DNA from: Amorphoplanes digitatis
GTDB lineage: Bacteria; Actinomycetota; Actinomycetes; Mycobacteriales; Micromonosporaceae
Reading direction: 5' to 3'
NCBI RefSeq assembly: GCF_014205335.1
Contig: NZ_JACHNH010000001.1
Location: 7,558,501-7,622,500 of the forward strand
Length of the DNA: 64,000 bases
Of the stretch, positions 17,810-25,189 are shown one piece after another. How positions within the stretch are numbered: the stretch's first letter is position 1; each line of letters starts with the position of its first letter. A program made the translations under genes and the position numbers. The notes under the pieces are model-generated. The model was not told where the DNA came from, did not search any database, and saw only the letters and a list, made by a program, of their open reading frames with translations.

Positions 17810-17882
17810 GCGCCGCTAGCTCAACTGGCAGAGCAGCGGACTCTTAATCCGCGGGTTGTAGGTTCAAGTCCTACGCGGCGCA
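17810..17882 (+). tRNA. tRNA-Lys (CTT anticodon)
   Basis: A 73-nt cloverleaf: acceptor GCGCCGC pairs fully with GCGGCGC, the D-arm is GCTCAACTGGCAGAGC, the anticodon stem is GCGGA/TCCGC with loop CTCTTAA (anticodon CUU), and the T-arm contains GGTTCAAGTCC. CCA is not encoded. A hairpin terminator follows directly. tRNA genes are common integration sites, and a relic-rich region starts just downstream. Confidence 0.97.
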
Positions 17883-17891
17883 CTTGTGATC

Positions 17892-17936
17892 ATGGCCCCG
17901 ACCAGGCGTTCTTTGTCTGGCCGGGGCCATTTTTTT
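17892..17936 (+). terminator. Intrinsic terminator after tRNA-Lys
   Basis: ATGGCCCCG at 17892 pairs perfectly with CGGGGCCAT ending at 17930, extended by CCAG/CTGG, and is followed by seven T residues. This is a classical rho-independent terminator, rare in such GC-rich DNA. Confidence 0.92.
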
Positions 17937-19050
17937 GTCCCTTGTGGACGATTGCGTGATCCACGTGTGATCTGGAGATGCTGACACCTGGCGACAGGGG
18001 CCAGCATCCGCCGTCATAGCGGCCAGCCGGTGATCCAGCTCACCTGCCGACACGGCCAACGTCGCCGCCCGGTTCCATCGCCTTTGCGCCCTTGTGGGCT
18101 CGTTGCAGAGCTGGTGTCGAAGAGCGCACCGTTGGGCGGGGAAGACCGCTGATACCCACCGTGGATGAGCCGCGGGCCGCGCTGCGGAATCGCACTCCGG
18201 CATGTAGGTGCCTAGCGGGTCCAGTTCGACGCCGGCTGAAGCACTACGAAGCCTCAGATCGGAGGGTCGGTGATCTGGCCTGCGTTCACCCGCGAATGCG
18301 ATGAAGTCGTCGCGCTGCGGGTCGAAGGCGAGGAACACCGCACGGCGCGGCAGCGGCTGGCCCAACCAAGGATCTCTTGACGCGAACCCGGGACGTCAAC
18401 GTATGACCCGGCGTTGCGGGCCGTCGCCCTGCCAAGATGCGATGAACACTCCGCGCTCGAGCTGATTGACGAAGACAGTGCTTGCTCAGCCGCGTATCCC
18501 TGACCGCGAAAGATCACTAGATCGTTGGAGGCGGGTCTCGGGGTGGATTCGGCAGGTTCAGCGGCTTCCCGGTGGGGGGCGTGCGATCCTGAGGCCACGG
18601 GCCGGGTGCGCGCGGTGAAGTCGCAGCCAGGCCGGCGGGCACCAGTTTCCGGACCATCGGCCCAGCCGCATAGCGCCGCCGGGATCAGCGATTCGCGACG
18701 GGCCAGTGAGACGTTTGGCCCTCTGTGTCCAAGTCGCCTACTGGCCTGGAGGAATGCGGCCACCAGCGGTGGCGCGACATCGTTGATGCGCCCGGCGCGA
18801 GGCTCGGCCGCTGGAGCTGGTGTTCTTGCCGAACGCCGCCCCGGAGGGCACCCGTCCTGGTAATGCTGCCGCGTTTCGCCGACTCGCTGTCGTTCCAGTA
18901 TGTCGACATCACCCATGCAGGATGACACCGGAGTCTGTGCACAGGTCCAGTCCGCGCGCTGTCAACGGTCAGTGCCACCTGGAGGCGGCGAATCACGGTT
19001 CGCAGCGGTCGACCGAGGTGAGTCTTAGAAGGCGGCCCGGTATAGCAGGC
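17937..19050. other. Gene-poor, apparently decayed stretch
   Basis: About 1.1 kb downstream of the tRNA without a gene I can support. Open frames on both strands change frame often, have no ribosome sites and show no recognisable domain. The least unlikely is a leftward frame beginning near 18365 (QPLPRRAVFLAFDPQRDDF...), which loses any pattern after 40 residues. The composition is a little less regular than in the flanking genes. It is best read as relic DNA of the accessory region. Confidence 0.5.
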
Positions 19051-19083
19051 GGATGGGACCAGGGTTCCACTCTGGTCCCATCC
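19051..19083 (-). terminator. 12-bp perfect hairpin next to tRNA-like fragment
   Basis: GGATGGGACCAG (19051-19062) pairs with its full complement at 19072-19083 around a 9-nt loop. On the minus strand it directly follows the tRNA-3'-end-like fragment, just as a terminator follows a tRNA gene. It also lies about 100 bp past the tautomerase stop and could end that transcript. Confidence 0.65.
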
Positions 19084-19109
19084 GGTGGGCGTGGCAGGTT
19101 CGAACCTGC
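19084..19109 (-). other. tRNA 3'-end-like fragment, possible att relic
   Basis: On the minus strand the sequence reads T-stem GCAGG, loop TTCGAA, T-stem CCTGC, then CACGCCC-A-CC. This is the 3' half of a tRNA with acceptor strand CACGCCC and discriminator A, but the T-loop is one base short. No matching anticodon arm or 5' acceptor strand is present upstream. The 3' tail of a tRNA alone is what an integrated element leaves at its distal end. It does not match the tRNA-Lys of this window. Confidence 0.4.
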
Positions 19110-19184
19110 GGGTCGCCGTTTGTTGAGGCGGTTCACCGCCGGTTTGCGCCGGCCGCCAGTCACTGGTCGGGGCCTGGCGGGTGT

Positions 19185-19682
19185 TCAGGCGGTGCGGATG
19201 CCTCGTTCCTGGCGGCTCTGGGTGATGCGGTGTTCCGCGACGTGGCGGGCCTTGTCGGCGTCGCCGATGGCCGCGCTCAGAATGTCGGCGAGTCCTTGGG
19301 CGCCGCCGGACGCGCCCCAGTGTCCTTCGGGGATCTCCAGCGGGAAGACCCACACCCGCTGATGGGCGTTCTTGTCCCCGGAGCCTTCGGCGCGCGCGAA
19401 TGCGTCGGTAACCTCCGAGATGAGCTGCTGCTTCTTGGCGGCGCCATTGAGCTGCCCCTCCGGCACCCGGGCGATGACTCGGTAGTGGGGCTTGTCGGGG
19501 ATGGCGCCGCCGACGAAGACCTCGGTCCGGTGCAGGAAGGCCCAGGAGATCTGGCGCACGAAGACGTTCGACGGGTCGGCGCCTTCGGCGCGCAACAGGA
19601 TCGAGGTCAGCTCGTCCATCAGAATGTGTTCGGCGTCCGGGTCGAGCGCGCCGGCGGGGATGTAGACGTCGAGCATGGGCAT
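19185..19682 (-). CDS. Tautomerase superfamily protein
   Basis: A 165-residue protein beginning 'MPMLDVYIPAGALDPDAEHIL' at 19682, behind GAAGGAGA. The Pro exposed after removal of Met is the catalytic base of 4-oxalocrotonate tautomerase/MIF enzymes. The rest fits a fused two-unit tautomerase ('DELTSILLRAEGADPSNVFVRQISW', 'GQLNGAAKKQQLISEVTDAF'). The substrate is unknown. The gene lies 53 bp downstream of a TetR gene on the same strand, so that regulator very likely controls it, perhaps in response to a carbonyl or aromatic compound. It is an intact gene inside an otherwise decayed region. Confidence 0.8.
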   Translation of the reverse strand: MPMLDVYIPAGALDPDAEHILMDELTSILLRAEGADPSNVFVRQISWAFLHRTEVFVGGAIPDKPHYRVIARVPEGQLNGAAKKQQLISEVTDAFARAEGSGDKNAHQRVWVFPLEIPEGHWGASGGAQGLADILSAAIGDADKARHVAEHRITQSRQERGIRTA

Positions 19683-19735
19683 ACGTGTCTCCTTCGAAGG
19701 GTGCACAGATGTGCTGGCGGGTCGGGTGGTGCGGT

Positions 19736-20320
19736 TCAGAGCTGCGCGGTCAGTTCGGCGATGACGTCGTCCAGTGGCGCGGTGCTGCGCTGGGCGCGGG
19801 CCAGGATCACCGCGCCCTCGATGGCGGCGACGGTGAGGGTGGCGAGTGTCGCCGCTCGCGGTTGCGGGACGTCGTGCGCGGCCAGTAGGTCGCGGTATTG
19901 CTCCTGCCAGCCGATGAACACCTCGCGGGCGATCTCGGAGGCGGCGGGCATCTGGTCGCTGCCGTCGACGGTGAGCCCGACGAGTGGGCAGCCCGTGCGG
20001 TAGTCGCTGGTAGTCAGCAGCGACCGAAAGAACTCGCCCAGGTGTGCGAGTGCCTCCCGTGGGTGTAGCGGGCCGTCGTCCGACTGGAGGAACGCTGACA
20101 TGCGCTGACCGGCGACGCGGGCCGCTGCGGTGATCAGCTCCTCCCGGCCACCCGGAAAGTGGTGGTAGACCGACCCCCGCGGCGCTGCGCTGTCGGCGAG
20201 AACACCATCGATCGTGGTACCCGCCGCGCCTCGGGTGGCCAGCAGCTTCACCGCGCTGTTGACCATCCGCTCCCGACTGCTGATCTTGCCCCGGGGCATC
20301 GGTGTCGCCTTCATCGCCAT
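19736..20320 (-). CDS. TetR/AcrR family regulator
   Basis: A 194-residue TetR repressor of the LmrA/YxaF subtype. The N-terminal helix-turn-helix reads 'MVNSAVKLLATRGAAGTTIDGVLADSAAPRGSVYHHFPGGREELI', with the typical 'G-S-V-YHHFP-x-G-KEEL' end. The C-terminal part has 'GCPLVGLTVDGSD', 'AREVFIGWQEQYRDLL' and 'AAIEGAVILARAQRS', which form the ligand pocket. A 22-bp inverted repeat (GAATAT-N10-ATATTC) lies 8 bp upstream of the start codon, suggesting autoregulation of this gene and the tautomerase behind it. The ligand is unknown. Confidence 0.88.
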   Translation of the reverse strand: MAMKATPMPRGKISSRERMVNSAVKLLATRGAAGTTIDGVLADSAAPRGSVYHHFPGGREELITAAARVAGQRMSAFLQSDDGPLHPREALAHLGEFFRSLLTTSDYRTGCPLVGLTVDGSDQMPAASEIAREVFIGWQEQYRDLLAAHDVPQPRAATLATLTVAAIEGAVILARAQRSTAPLDDVIAELTAQL

Positions 20321-20327
20321 GGTTATG

Positions 20328-20349
20328 GAATATAGCAGATACCATATTC
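20328..20349 (-). promoter_or_regulatory. Candidate TetR operator
   Basis: Perfect 6-bp inverted repeat GAATAT/ATATTC separated by ten bases, in an AT-rich island only 8 bp before the TetR start codon. The spacing and size suit a TetR dimer. The AT-rich arms may also overlap the -10 region. Confidence 0.5.
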
Positions 20350-20358
20350 TGCCTGCAA

Positions 20359-20481
20359 GGAGGCAGTTATGCGCTGCTGCTCGACCACCAACACGCTTAC
20401 GTCCGGGGCCACATCCATCCAGCGCAGCCCGGCGGCCTCACACCGGCGCAGACCCGCAGTGCAATCAGCCATCACATCGCC
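20359..20481 (-). pseudogene. Tyrosine integrase core fragment (relic 1)
   Basis: About 40 codons of a phage-type tyrosine recombinase, reading 'DCTAGLRRCEAAGLRWMDV' and then 'VLVVEQQRI'. This matches the conserved TGLRRGEALGLRW-x-DVD block (Box I Arg in GLRR). No N-terminus, HxxR or Tyr box is attached. It covers the same part of the family as the start of the larger relic at 21031-21526, so it comes from a second integrase. Confidence 0.55.
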
Positions 20482-20572
20482 GCAAGGCGATCCTGGATCC
20501 GGTCTGCCCAGTGGCCTCTCCGCCACCACCGGGCGGACGATGACCCAGGTAACCCGCGAAGCCTCTGCGACG

Positions 20573-20755
20573 GGTAGTGGCGCAGAGATCGGCGACATCG
20601 GTGACATCGACCGCTTCGCCAGCCGGGCACACTTCGCGTCCTGGAACGGCACCGCCCCGATCGACGCCTCGTCCGGAGATCAGAACCGGCACCGGCTGTC
20701 GCGGGCCGGGAACCGACGCATCAACCGGGCCCCCCATCGCCATCAACCCGCGCAG
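20573..20755 (+). pseudogene. IS110-family transposase C-terminal fragment
   Basis: About 61 codons of the Transposase_20 domain: 'AEIGDIGDIDRFASRAHFAS', 'WNGTAPIDASSGDQNRHRLS', 'RAGNRRINR', the signature end of IS110 transposases. The duplicated 'GDI' shows a small in-frame insertion. The DEDD catalytic domain is missing and the frame decays after 'RINR'. Element ends are not visible; IS110 has no terminal inverted repeats. Confidence 0.75.
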
Positions 20756-21030
20756 AATGCCATAAAGGACCGGCAGGGCATCGGCACTTCCATCGAACGC
20801 TCCGAGCGGTACGGAGCCTCCGCCGTGAGGGTGCACACGAAATGCGCAGAGGGTGTAGCCGTACTTCGTCATCGCCAGTGCGGTCCTTTGTGATCATCAT
20901 TGGTACGTTGGCCCCGCGGATCATCGACTCCTGCGGTGGCCGGACGGCCTGGTCGCGGGTCATCTCGGCTGGGCCGTTTCGACACCCGCCCAACGGATTT
21001 CGGCGGGTGGTCGTTGCCGCGCCGGTGACG

Positions 21031-21526
21031 TCCGGGATCGCGGGCAGCGGCGGCGAGGACGAGCCGGGCGGTGGCTTCCGCCGGGCAGGCCAGCAGGTCG
21101 GTCAGGACGCGGGTGCAGGTGTCGGCGGTGAGCACGGCCCTGCACGGTCTTGAGATCGACGTCTGCACAGTGCGCCGGGCTGGCCGCACCGTGACGCAGG
21201 TCGTGCAGCCGAACCGGTGGCAGCCCGGACTCGAGGACCAGGTGGCGGCGGGTCAGGTAGTCCGGGTGCAGCGGCGCCCCGTCCTCGGTGATGAACACGT
21301 AGCCGCTGTCCTGCCAGGTGTCCCCCGGCGTTCGTTGCTCGGCGCGTTGCCGGCGGCGATGCTCGCGCAGCAGCCGACTCGGAGCCGTCTTCGGCGGGCC
21401 GACCGTGATCAGGTGGCCGTTGGCGATGTGCTGCTGCTCGATCATCGCGAATCCGGCGTCGAGGTCCGCATCGGAGCCCGGCGGCCTCACCCCCACGCAG
21501 CCCCGCGCAGGGCGATCAGCCACCAC
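21031..21526 (-). pseudogene. Tyrosine-recombinase integrase, frameshifted relic 2
   Basis: The C-terminal half of an actinomycete integrase. One frame (21526 down to about 21145) gives 'DADLDAGFAMIEQQHI', 'TVGPPKTAPSRLL', 'DSGYVFITEDGAPLHPDYL', and the Box II start 'VRLHDLRHGAAS'. The homology then jumps frame to 'VLTADTCTRVLTDLL' and 'AEATARLVLAAAAR' (21135 to 21031). In that second part the catalytic Tyr of the usual TADTY is Cys. The N-terminal half and Box I Arg are absent. It is a dead gene and the best evidence that the region is a decayed integrative element. Confidence 0.8.
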
Positions 21527-21793
21527 ATCACCGAAAGCCGGTCCCGGGCGACGAAGCGTAGGAAGTATCAGCTTCCATGGCTGCGTTCCGGCAACCCCGG
21601 ACAGCTCGAATTCAGAAGCCGACCCGTACTCGATGACCTACACCCGCACCGTTTGACACCTCCACCAACACTCATCGTCGCCCTCTCGCCCTCGATCGGA
21701 TACCTCGACGATGACTGGCCGACGACTGGTGGACCGCTCTCCCAGGTCGGGTGAAGCCCTGCGTCTTGAGCCTGTGCCAGGGTCGGGGCCGGG

Positions 21794-22639
21794 TCAGCCG
21801 GTGCGGCGACTGTTGAGGTGATCGGCGAGTTCCTTCTCGCCCCAGACTTGGGTGAAGCCGGGTTGGTCAACGCCAACGGCTGCGGCCTCCTCGGCGCTGA
21901 GCAGGCGCGTGGCGCCGCCCGGTGACTCGGCCAGTCCGTATTCGCCTGCCTCGTCCGGGTCCCACGGAACGGGTGCGTAGTAGAACTCAGGTTCGGCCGC
22001 CGGGATCAGGCTGTCATCGTGCCCGAGAAGGAACCAGCCGCCGTCGTGTAGGCCTTGGTCGTCGGTGTAGTAGTTCCGCTCGATGACGACCGGGCCAGCG
22101 GGCGCGGCATCGGTGGGCTGAACGCCCTTGACGACGGCGATCGCCGTCCCGAATCGGTTCCGGGCCGCGACGACCGCGACGTGGAAGCCGCCACCCGTCG
22201 CCTGCAACGCGACCAGATCACCGATCCGATACTTACGGCTTGGCTGCCGAGATGCGGTGGTGATCGCGGTGACGTCCTCTGCTGTCGCGTCGGCGAGGAT
22301 GACGCCGGCATCGTGGAGCGCTGTCACGAGGGCAGCGGAGACTGTATCGGGTCGGCCGTCTGAAGCCGATGTGAGACCGGCGAGCAGATTTGCCGCGAGG
22401 ACGAATACCGCGTCGTTGAGGTCGCCGGCCCTGGACGGCCGGCCCGATTTGGCTGGGCGGCGGCCATCCCGGAGTACGGCGTCGAGCTTGGGCGGGTGCC
22501 CGCCGTCAGCCATCCCCGAGCTGATGATCTCCAACAGCTCGGCCAGGGTCGGTGGCCCGGCCATCTCGTCGGTGAACTCGACGACGATTTCGTAGATCAG
22601 TCGTCCCGCCCGCGCGAGATCAGCGCCGTTCATCAGCAC
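21794..22639 (-). CDS. Hypothetical protein with possible Imm26-like domain
   Basis: A 281-residue soluble protein, not firmly recognised. The N-terminal 120 residues are helical (MLMNGADLARAGRLIYEIVV...). Residues about 135-220 begin 'RKYRIGDLVALQATGGGFHVAVV' and end 'GGWFLLGHDDSLIP'. This resembles the beta-rich Imm26 immunity domain, which opens with a 'x-x-GD-x-x-x-x-P' strand and holds mixed strands. The C-terminus ends 'TQVWGEKELADHLNSRR'. A lone ankyrin-repeat protein lies directly upstream on the same strand. The pair looks like immunity genes of a polymorphic-toxin locus without a visible toxin. Confidence is high that this is a gene and low for its role. Confidence 0.6.
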   Translation of the reverse strand: MLMNGADLARAGRLIYEIVVEFTDEMAGPPTLAELLEIISSGMADGGHPPKLDAVLRDGRRPAKSGRPSRAGDLNDAVFVLAANLLAGLTSASDGRPDTVSAALVTALHDAGVILADATAEDVTAITTASRQPSRKYRIGDLVALQATGGGFHVAVVAARNRFGTAIAVVKGVQPTDAAPAGPVVIERNYYTDDQGLHDGGWFLLGHDDSLIPAAEPEFYYAPVPWDPDEAGEYGLAESPGGATRLLSAEEAAAVGVDQPGFTQVWGEKELADHLNSRRTG

Positions 22640-22748
22640 CCCTGGTGGTGTTGGCCGTGTGTTCTCACTTCTCGTACACCGGAAGCATTGCCGGGCTTAG
22701 TCACTCCGGAAGCGTCGAGCTTTCCCTTCTTCAAGCTCGTGAAGGGGG

Positions 22749-23141
22749 TCAGTCCAGGTCTTCGAAGAAGGCGGCGACGGGGTAGTTGGCGATGAGGCGG
22801 GCCAGTCCTACCGGTGTTTGACCGTGTGCGTTCTCCGCGAACGGGTCTGCCCCGTGCTCCCGCAGCAAGATGATCATCGCTCCCTCGCCGCGGCAGTTGA
22901 ACACGGCCGTGAACAGTGGCGTGTTGCCGTGCCGGTTCACTGTGTCTACCTCAGCGCCGGCCTCCAGCAGTACCGTCGCCGCCTCGGCGGCATTCTGCTG
23001 GGCGGCCAGATGCAACGGCCGGAAGCCCTGAGTGTCCGCGGCGTTCGGGTCGACGCCGGCCGCCAGATGCCGCACAGTAGCCGTGACGTCGTTCTCCAGA
23101 GCGGCGTAGTGCAGGTCGGTCCGGCCCGCCTGGTCAACCAT
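22749..23141 (-). CDS. Ankyrin-repeat protein
   Basis: A 130-residue protein made almost wholly of four ankyrin repeats: 'AGRTDLHYAALENDVTATVR', 'QGFRPLHLAAQQNAAEAATV', 'HGNTPLFTAVFNCRGEGAMI' and 'HGQTPVGLARLIANYPVAAF'. The end 'FFEDL' is the typical last cap. Such short ankyrin proteins occur next to immunity and effector genes and act by binding a protein partner. It is 109 bp upstream of the Imm26-like gene and on the same strand. No toxin gene is visible in the window. Confidence 0.8.
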   Translation of the reverse strand: MVDQAGRTDLHYAALENDVTATVRHLAAGVDPNAADTQGFRPLHLAAQQNAAEAATVLLEAGAEVDTVNRHGNTPLFTAVFNCRGEGAMIILLREHGADPFAENAHGQTPVGLARLIANYPVAAFFEDLD

Positions 23142-23397
23142 CGATCATCGCTCCCCGGTCGGCTGGCACGGCACGGATCATGCCATGCTCTGATGCGCGC
23201 ACATCGGCTACGAGCGTGCCGGCAGCAGCGCTGCGATCTCTACGAACTCGGGCAGGATTCGCTGCCTGATGGCGGCGCGCCAGGTGGTGTGGTCGCCTCC
23301 GATGAGGTGGTCACGACCCTTCGCGAGCGACGAGGTCCGGGCTCGTTCTTCCAGGAGTTGTCGCCGAAGCGTGTGCTGCCCATGCCTGCGCGTTCGT

Positions 23398-23496
23398 GTG
23401 ACCGTCTTGGCCGGCCACGACACCGGCAACGTCGTCTGGGTCGGCAACCAACGCTCCAAGGCCGCCTTCGAGGAGTTCTTCACCGCTCTCGGCCCG
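23398..23496 (+). pseudogene. ISL3-family transposase fragment
   Basis: About 33 codons, 'VTVLAGHDTGNVVWVG' and 'RSKAAFEEFFTALGP', matching the start of the ISL3 catalytic domain (usually DHDTGRVVW...GR...L..FF..LG). The Asp before His is Gly here. Nothing else of the element remains. The surrounding 23142-23638 contains no supportable gene. Confidence 0.65.
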
Positions 23497-23638
23497 TCCT
23501 GTCCGCAACCCCAACAGGGCCGCCCGCGCCGCAGCCACCGATCGGTGTGATCGCGGGTCCAGGACCCGAACACTCGGCTTGCCGGGCAGTTGATCAAGGC
23601 GTCTAGGCTGGCCGGGACGTCGGAGGGAAGGAGTAGGG

Positions 23639-24133
23639 ATGGATACCATGGCGCTGCTCTTCGTCCTGGTTCCGCTGGGCGCCGCCGTGGTCATCGGCCT
23701 GGTGGTGACGGCACTGGTCCTCACCTTCAACAGCGGTAGCCGAAGCCCGCTGCCGTCGGATCCGGCGCAGCCGGTGACCCTGCACGCCCGGGTGTCCCGT
23801 CCGACGTCGGGCCTGCTCGTCAGGGGAAATTTCGATTCGCGGCTCTACGGGCGGTTGTCCGTTGCCGATGGTCAGCTTCGCTGGAACCCGGATCAGGGTG
23901 AGTCCTGGGCCGCCCCGATCGGGTCGATCACCGTGCTCGGCACCGGCAGCGCCTGGGGGCTGAGCCAGCCGCACCTCGACATCGATATCGCCGGTTCCGG
24001 CCCCTGGCGGCTGGTCGTCTCGGACCGGAAGCTCAACCGGTTCCTCGGCAACGACGCAAAGAAATTCCGGGAGGCCCGGCGGGCCCGAGAGCTCACCGAC
24101 CGGCTGCTTCGAAGCGGCGCCCGAGCCGCGTAG
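23639..24133 (+). CDS. Hypothetical membrane protein, one N-terminal helix
   Basis: A 164-residue protein with one N-terminal membrane segment (MALLFVLVPLGAAVVIGLVV) and a predicted cytoplasmic or surface beta-rich domain with 'LYGRLSVADGQLRWNPDQGESWAAPIGSI', ending in a basic helix (KKFREARRARELTDRLL). The layout resembles DUF2550-type actinobacterial membrane proteins, but I cannot prove membership. GGAAGGAG precedes the ATG at 23639. It is followed 84 bp later by another small membrane protein. Confidence 0.6.
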   Translation: MDTMALLFVLVPLGAAVVIGLVVTALVLTFNSGSRSPLPSDPAQPVTLHARVSRPTSGLLVRGNFDSRLYGRLSVADGQLRWNPDQGESWAAPIGSITVLGTGSAWGLSQPHLDIDIAGSGPWRLVVSDRKLNRFLGNDAKKFREARRARELTDRLLRSGARAA

Positions 24134-24217
24134 GGCGCCCCGAGGACGAAGGGTGCCACCCGGTGATCGTTTTGGTCACCGCACCAACGTTGCCGGACTC
24201 GACGGAAGGGCAGACGG

Positions 24218-24622
24218 ATGGACAAGCTGCTTGGGCCGGTCTGCCTGCTTGCGGGCCTCGCGGGCATCGCGTACGCGGTGACGACGTTGGCGACCGCGGC
24301 ACGGCACGCCCGGTCGTGGGTGCGCACCATCGGCACCGTGGTCGACTCACGCAACGACTCGCAGGCCGACGAGGTGATCCTTCGCCTGCTGGTGCGCTTC
24401 GAGGGCCCGCACGGGCCGGTGACGTTCTGGAACCGCTACGGGTCAAACTCCGGCGGTCATCGAGGCACCCAGGTCGCCATTCGGTACAACCCTCACGATG
24501 TCACCGACGCGGTCATCGCCGCCGGCGCGCACGGCGGCGTGTCCAACGGGCTGTTCATCCTCGCCGTCAGCGCGGTGTTCGCCGCGGTCGGTGCCGCCGT
24601 CACGTGGTTCGCGCTCGCATGA
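24218..24622 (+). CDS. DUF3592-type membrane protein
   Basis: A 134-residue protein with two membrane helices, one at each end (LLGPVCLLAGLAGIAYAV; GLFILAVSAVFAAVGAAVTW), enclosing a small beta domain 'TIGTVVDSR...LLVRFEGPHGPVTFWNRYGS... VAIRYNPHDVTDAVI'. This is the DUF3592 pattern (G-x-V...V-x-F-x-x-x-G...V-x-V-x-YnP-x-x-P-x-x-A). Function is unknown. It is on the same strand as the preceding membrane protein. Confidence 0.75.
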   Translation: MDKLLGPVCLLAGLAGIAYAVTTLATAARHARSWVRTIGTVVDSRNDSQADEVILRLLVRFEGPHGPVTFWNRYGSNSGGHRGTQVAIRYNPHDVTDAVIAAGAHGGVSNGLFILAVSAVFAAVGAAVTWFALA

Positions 24623-24733
24623 CCGCCGATCTCCCGAGGATGCCCGACGGCCGCGATCGAGCCCGTCGGGGACTTCACGTTGAACGCCGGCTCCCGGCGG
24701 CCCCAGTAGCGCTACGGACATCGTTTCGCCAGG

Positions 24734-25033
24734 CTACTGAAATCCGGCACAGCTGGCGACGTATCGAGAGATGGTGTCAGCGATGTCTTCGCCTGCCTTG
24801 AAGCGATGGATGGTGGTCTCGGCTCCAGGCCCGTCGATGTGCACCTTGTAGACGCCACCGTCCGAGCGTAGGAAGTCCGCCACGGCTGCGCCGACCTCGA
24901 AGCATGCGGCCATGCTCAGGGGATTGACGGTCACGCCGTCATCCCCCTTGACGCCCAAGCTGCGTGCGGAGATGGCGGCCGCCAAGCGATCGTTTGCGTT
25001 AGCGTCCAGCAGTTGTACCAGAACCTGCGGCAT
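24734..25033 (-). CDS. Small hypothetical protein
   Basis: A 99-residue soluble protein, 'MPQVLVQLLDANANDRLAAA...' at the start and 'TTIHRFKAGEDIADTISRYV' near the end. I do not recognise it. The pattern of a strand, a helix, two strands and a helix suggests a small alpha/beta fold. It is divergent from the sulfatase gene. The 144 bp between them holds an AT-rich patch (CTATAATATTTAC near 25120) that may be a promoter. Confidence 0.5.
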   Translation of the reverse strand: MPQVLVQLLDANANDRLAAAISARSLGVKGDDGVTVNPLSMAACFEVGAAVADFLRSDGGVYKVHIDGPGAETTIHRFKAGEDIADTISRYVASCAGFQ

Positions 25034-25189
25034 AGTCTTTCAGCCATTCTTTTCGACATCGCAAGCTCGGCGCTCCCGTAGGACGGAGCAGACTCGCCGG
25101 CCGCCAAACTCTACTTTGCCTATAATATTTACAGAGTTCGAACAAGCCACTCGGCCGGTCGCCGCCATCCATCAGCGATGGTGGATGGC

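Noticed and set aside
17871-18928. Leftward frames downstream of tRNA-Lys
   Set aside because: No ribosome site, no domain, and frame patterns that break; treated as relic DNA.
19095-19108. CAGGTTCGAACCTG as a regulator palindrome
   Set aside because: It is better explained as the T-arm of a tRNA-like 3' end, with acceptor strand and terminator beside it.
25121-25126. TATAAT as a firm -10 box for the sulfatase
   Set aside because: No matching -35 at proper spacing; noted only as an AT-rich patch.
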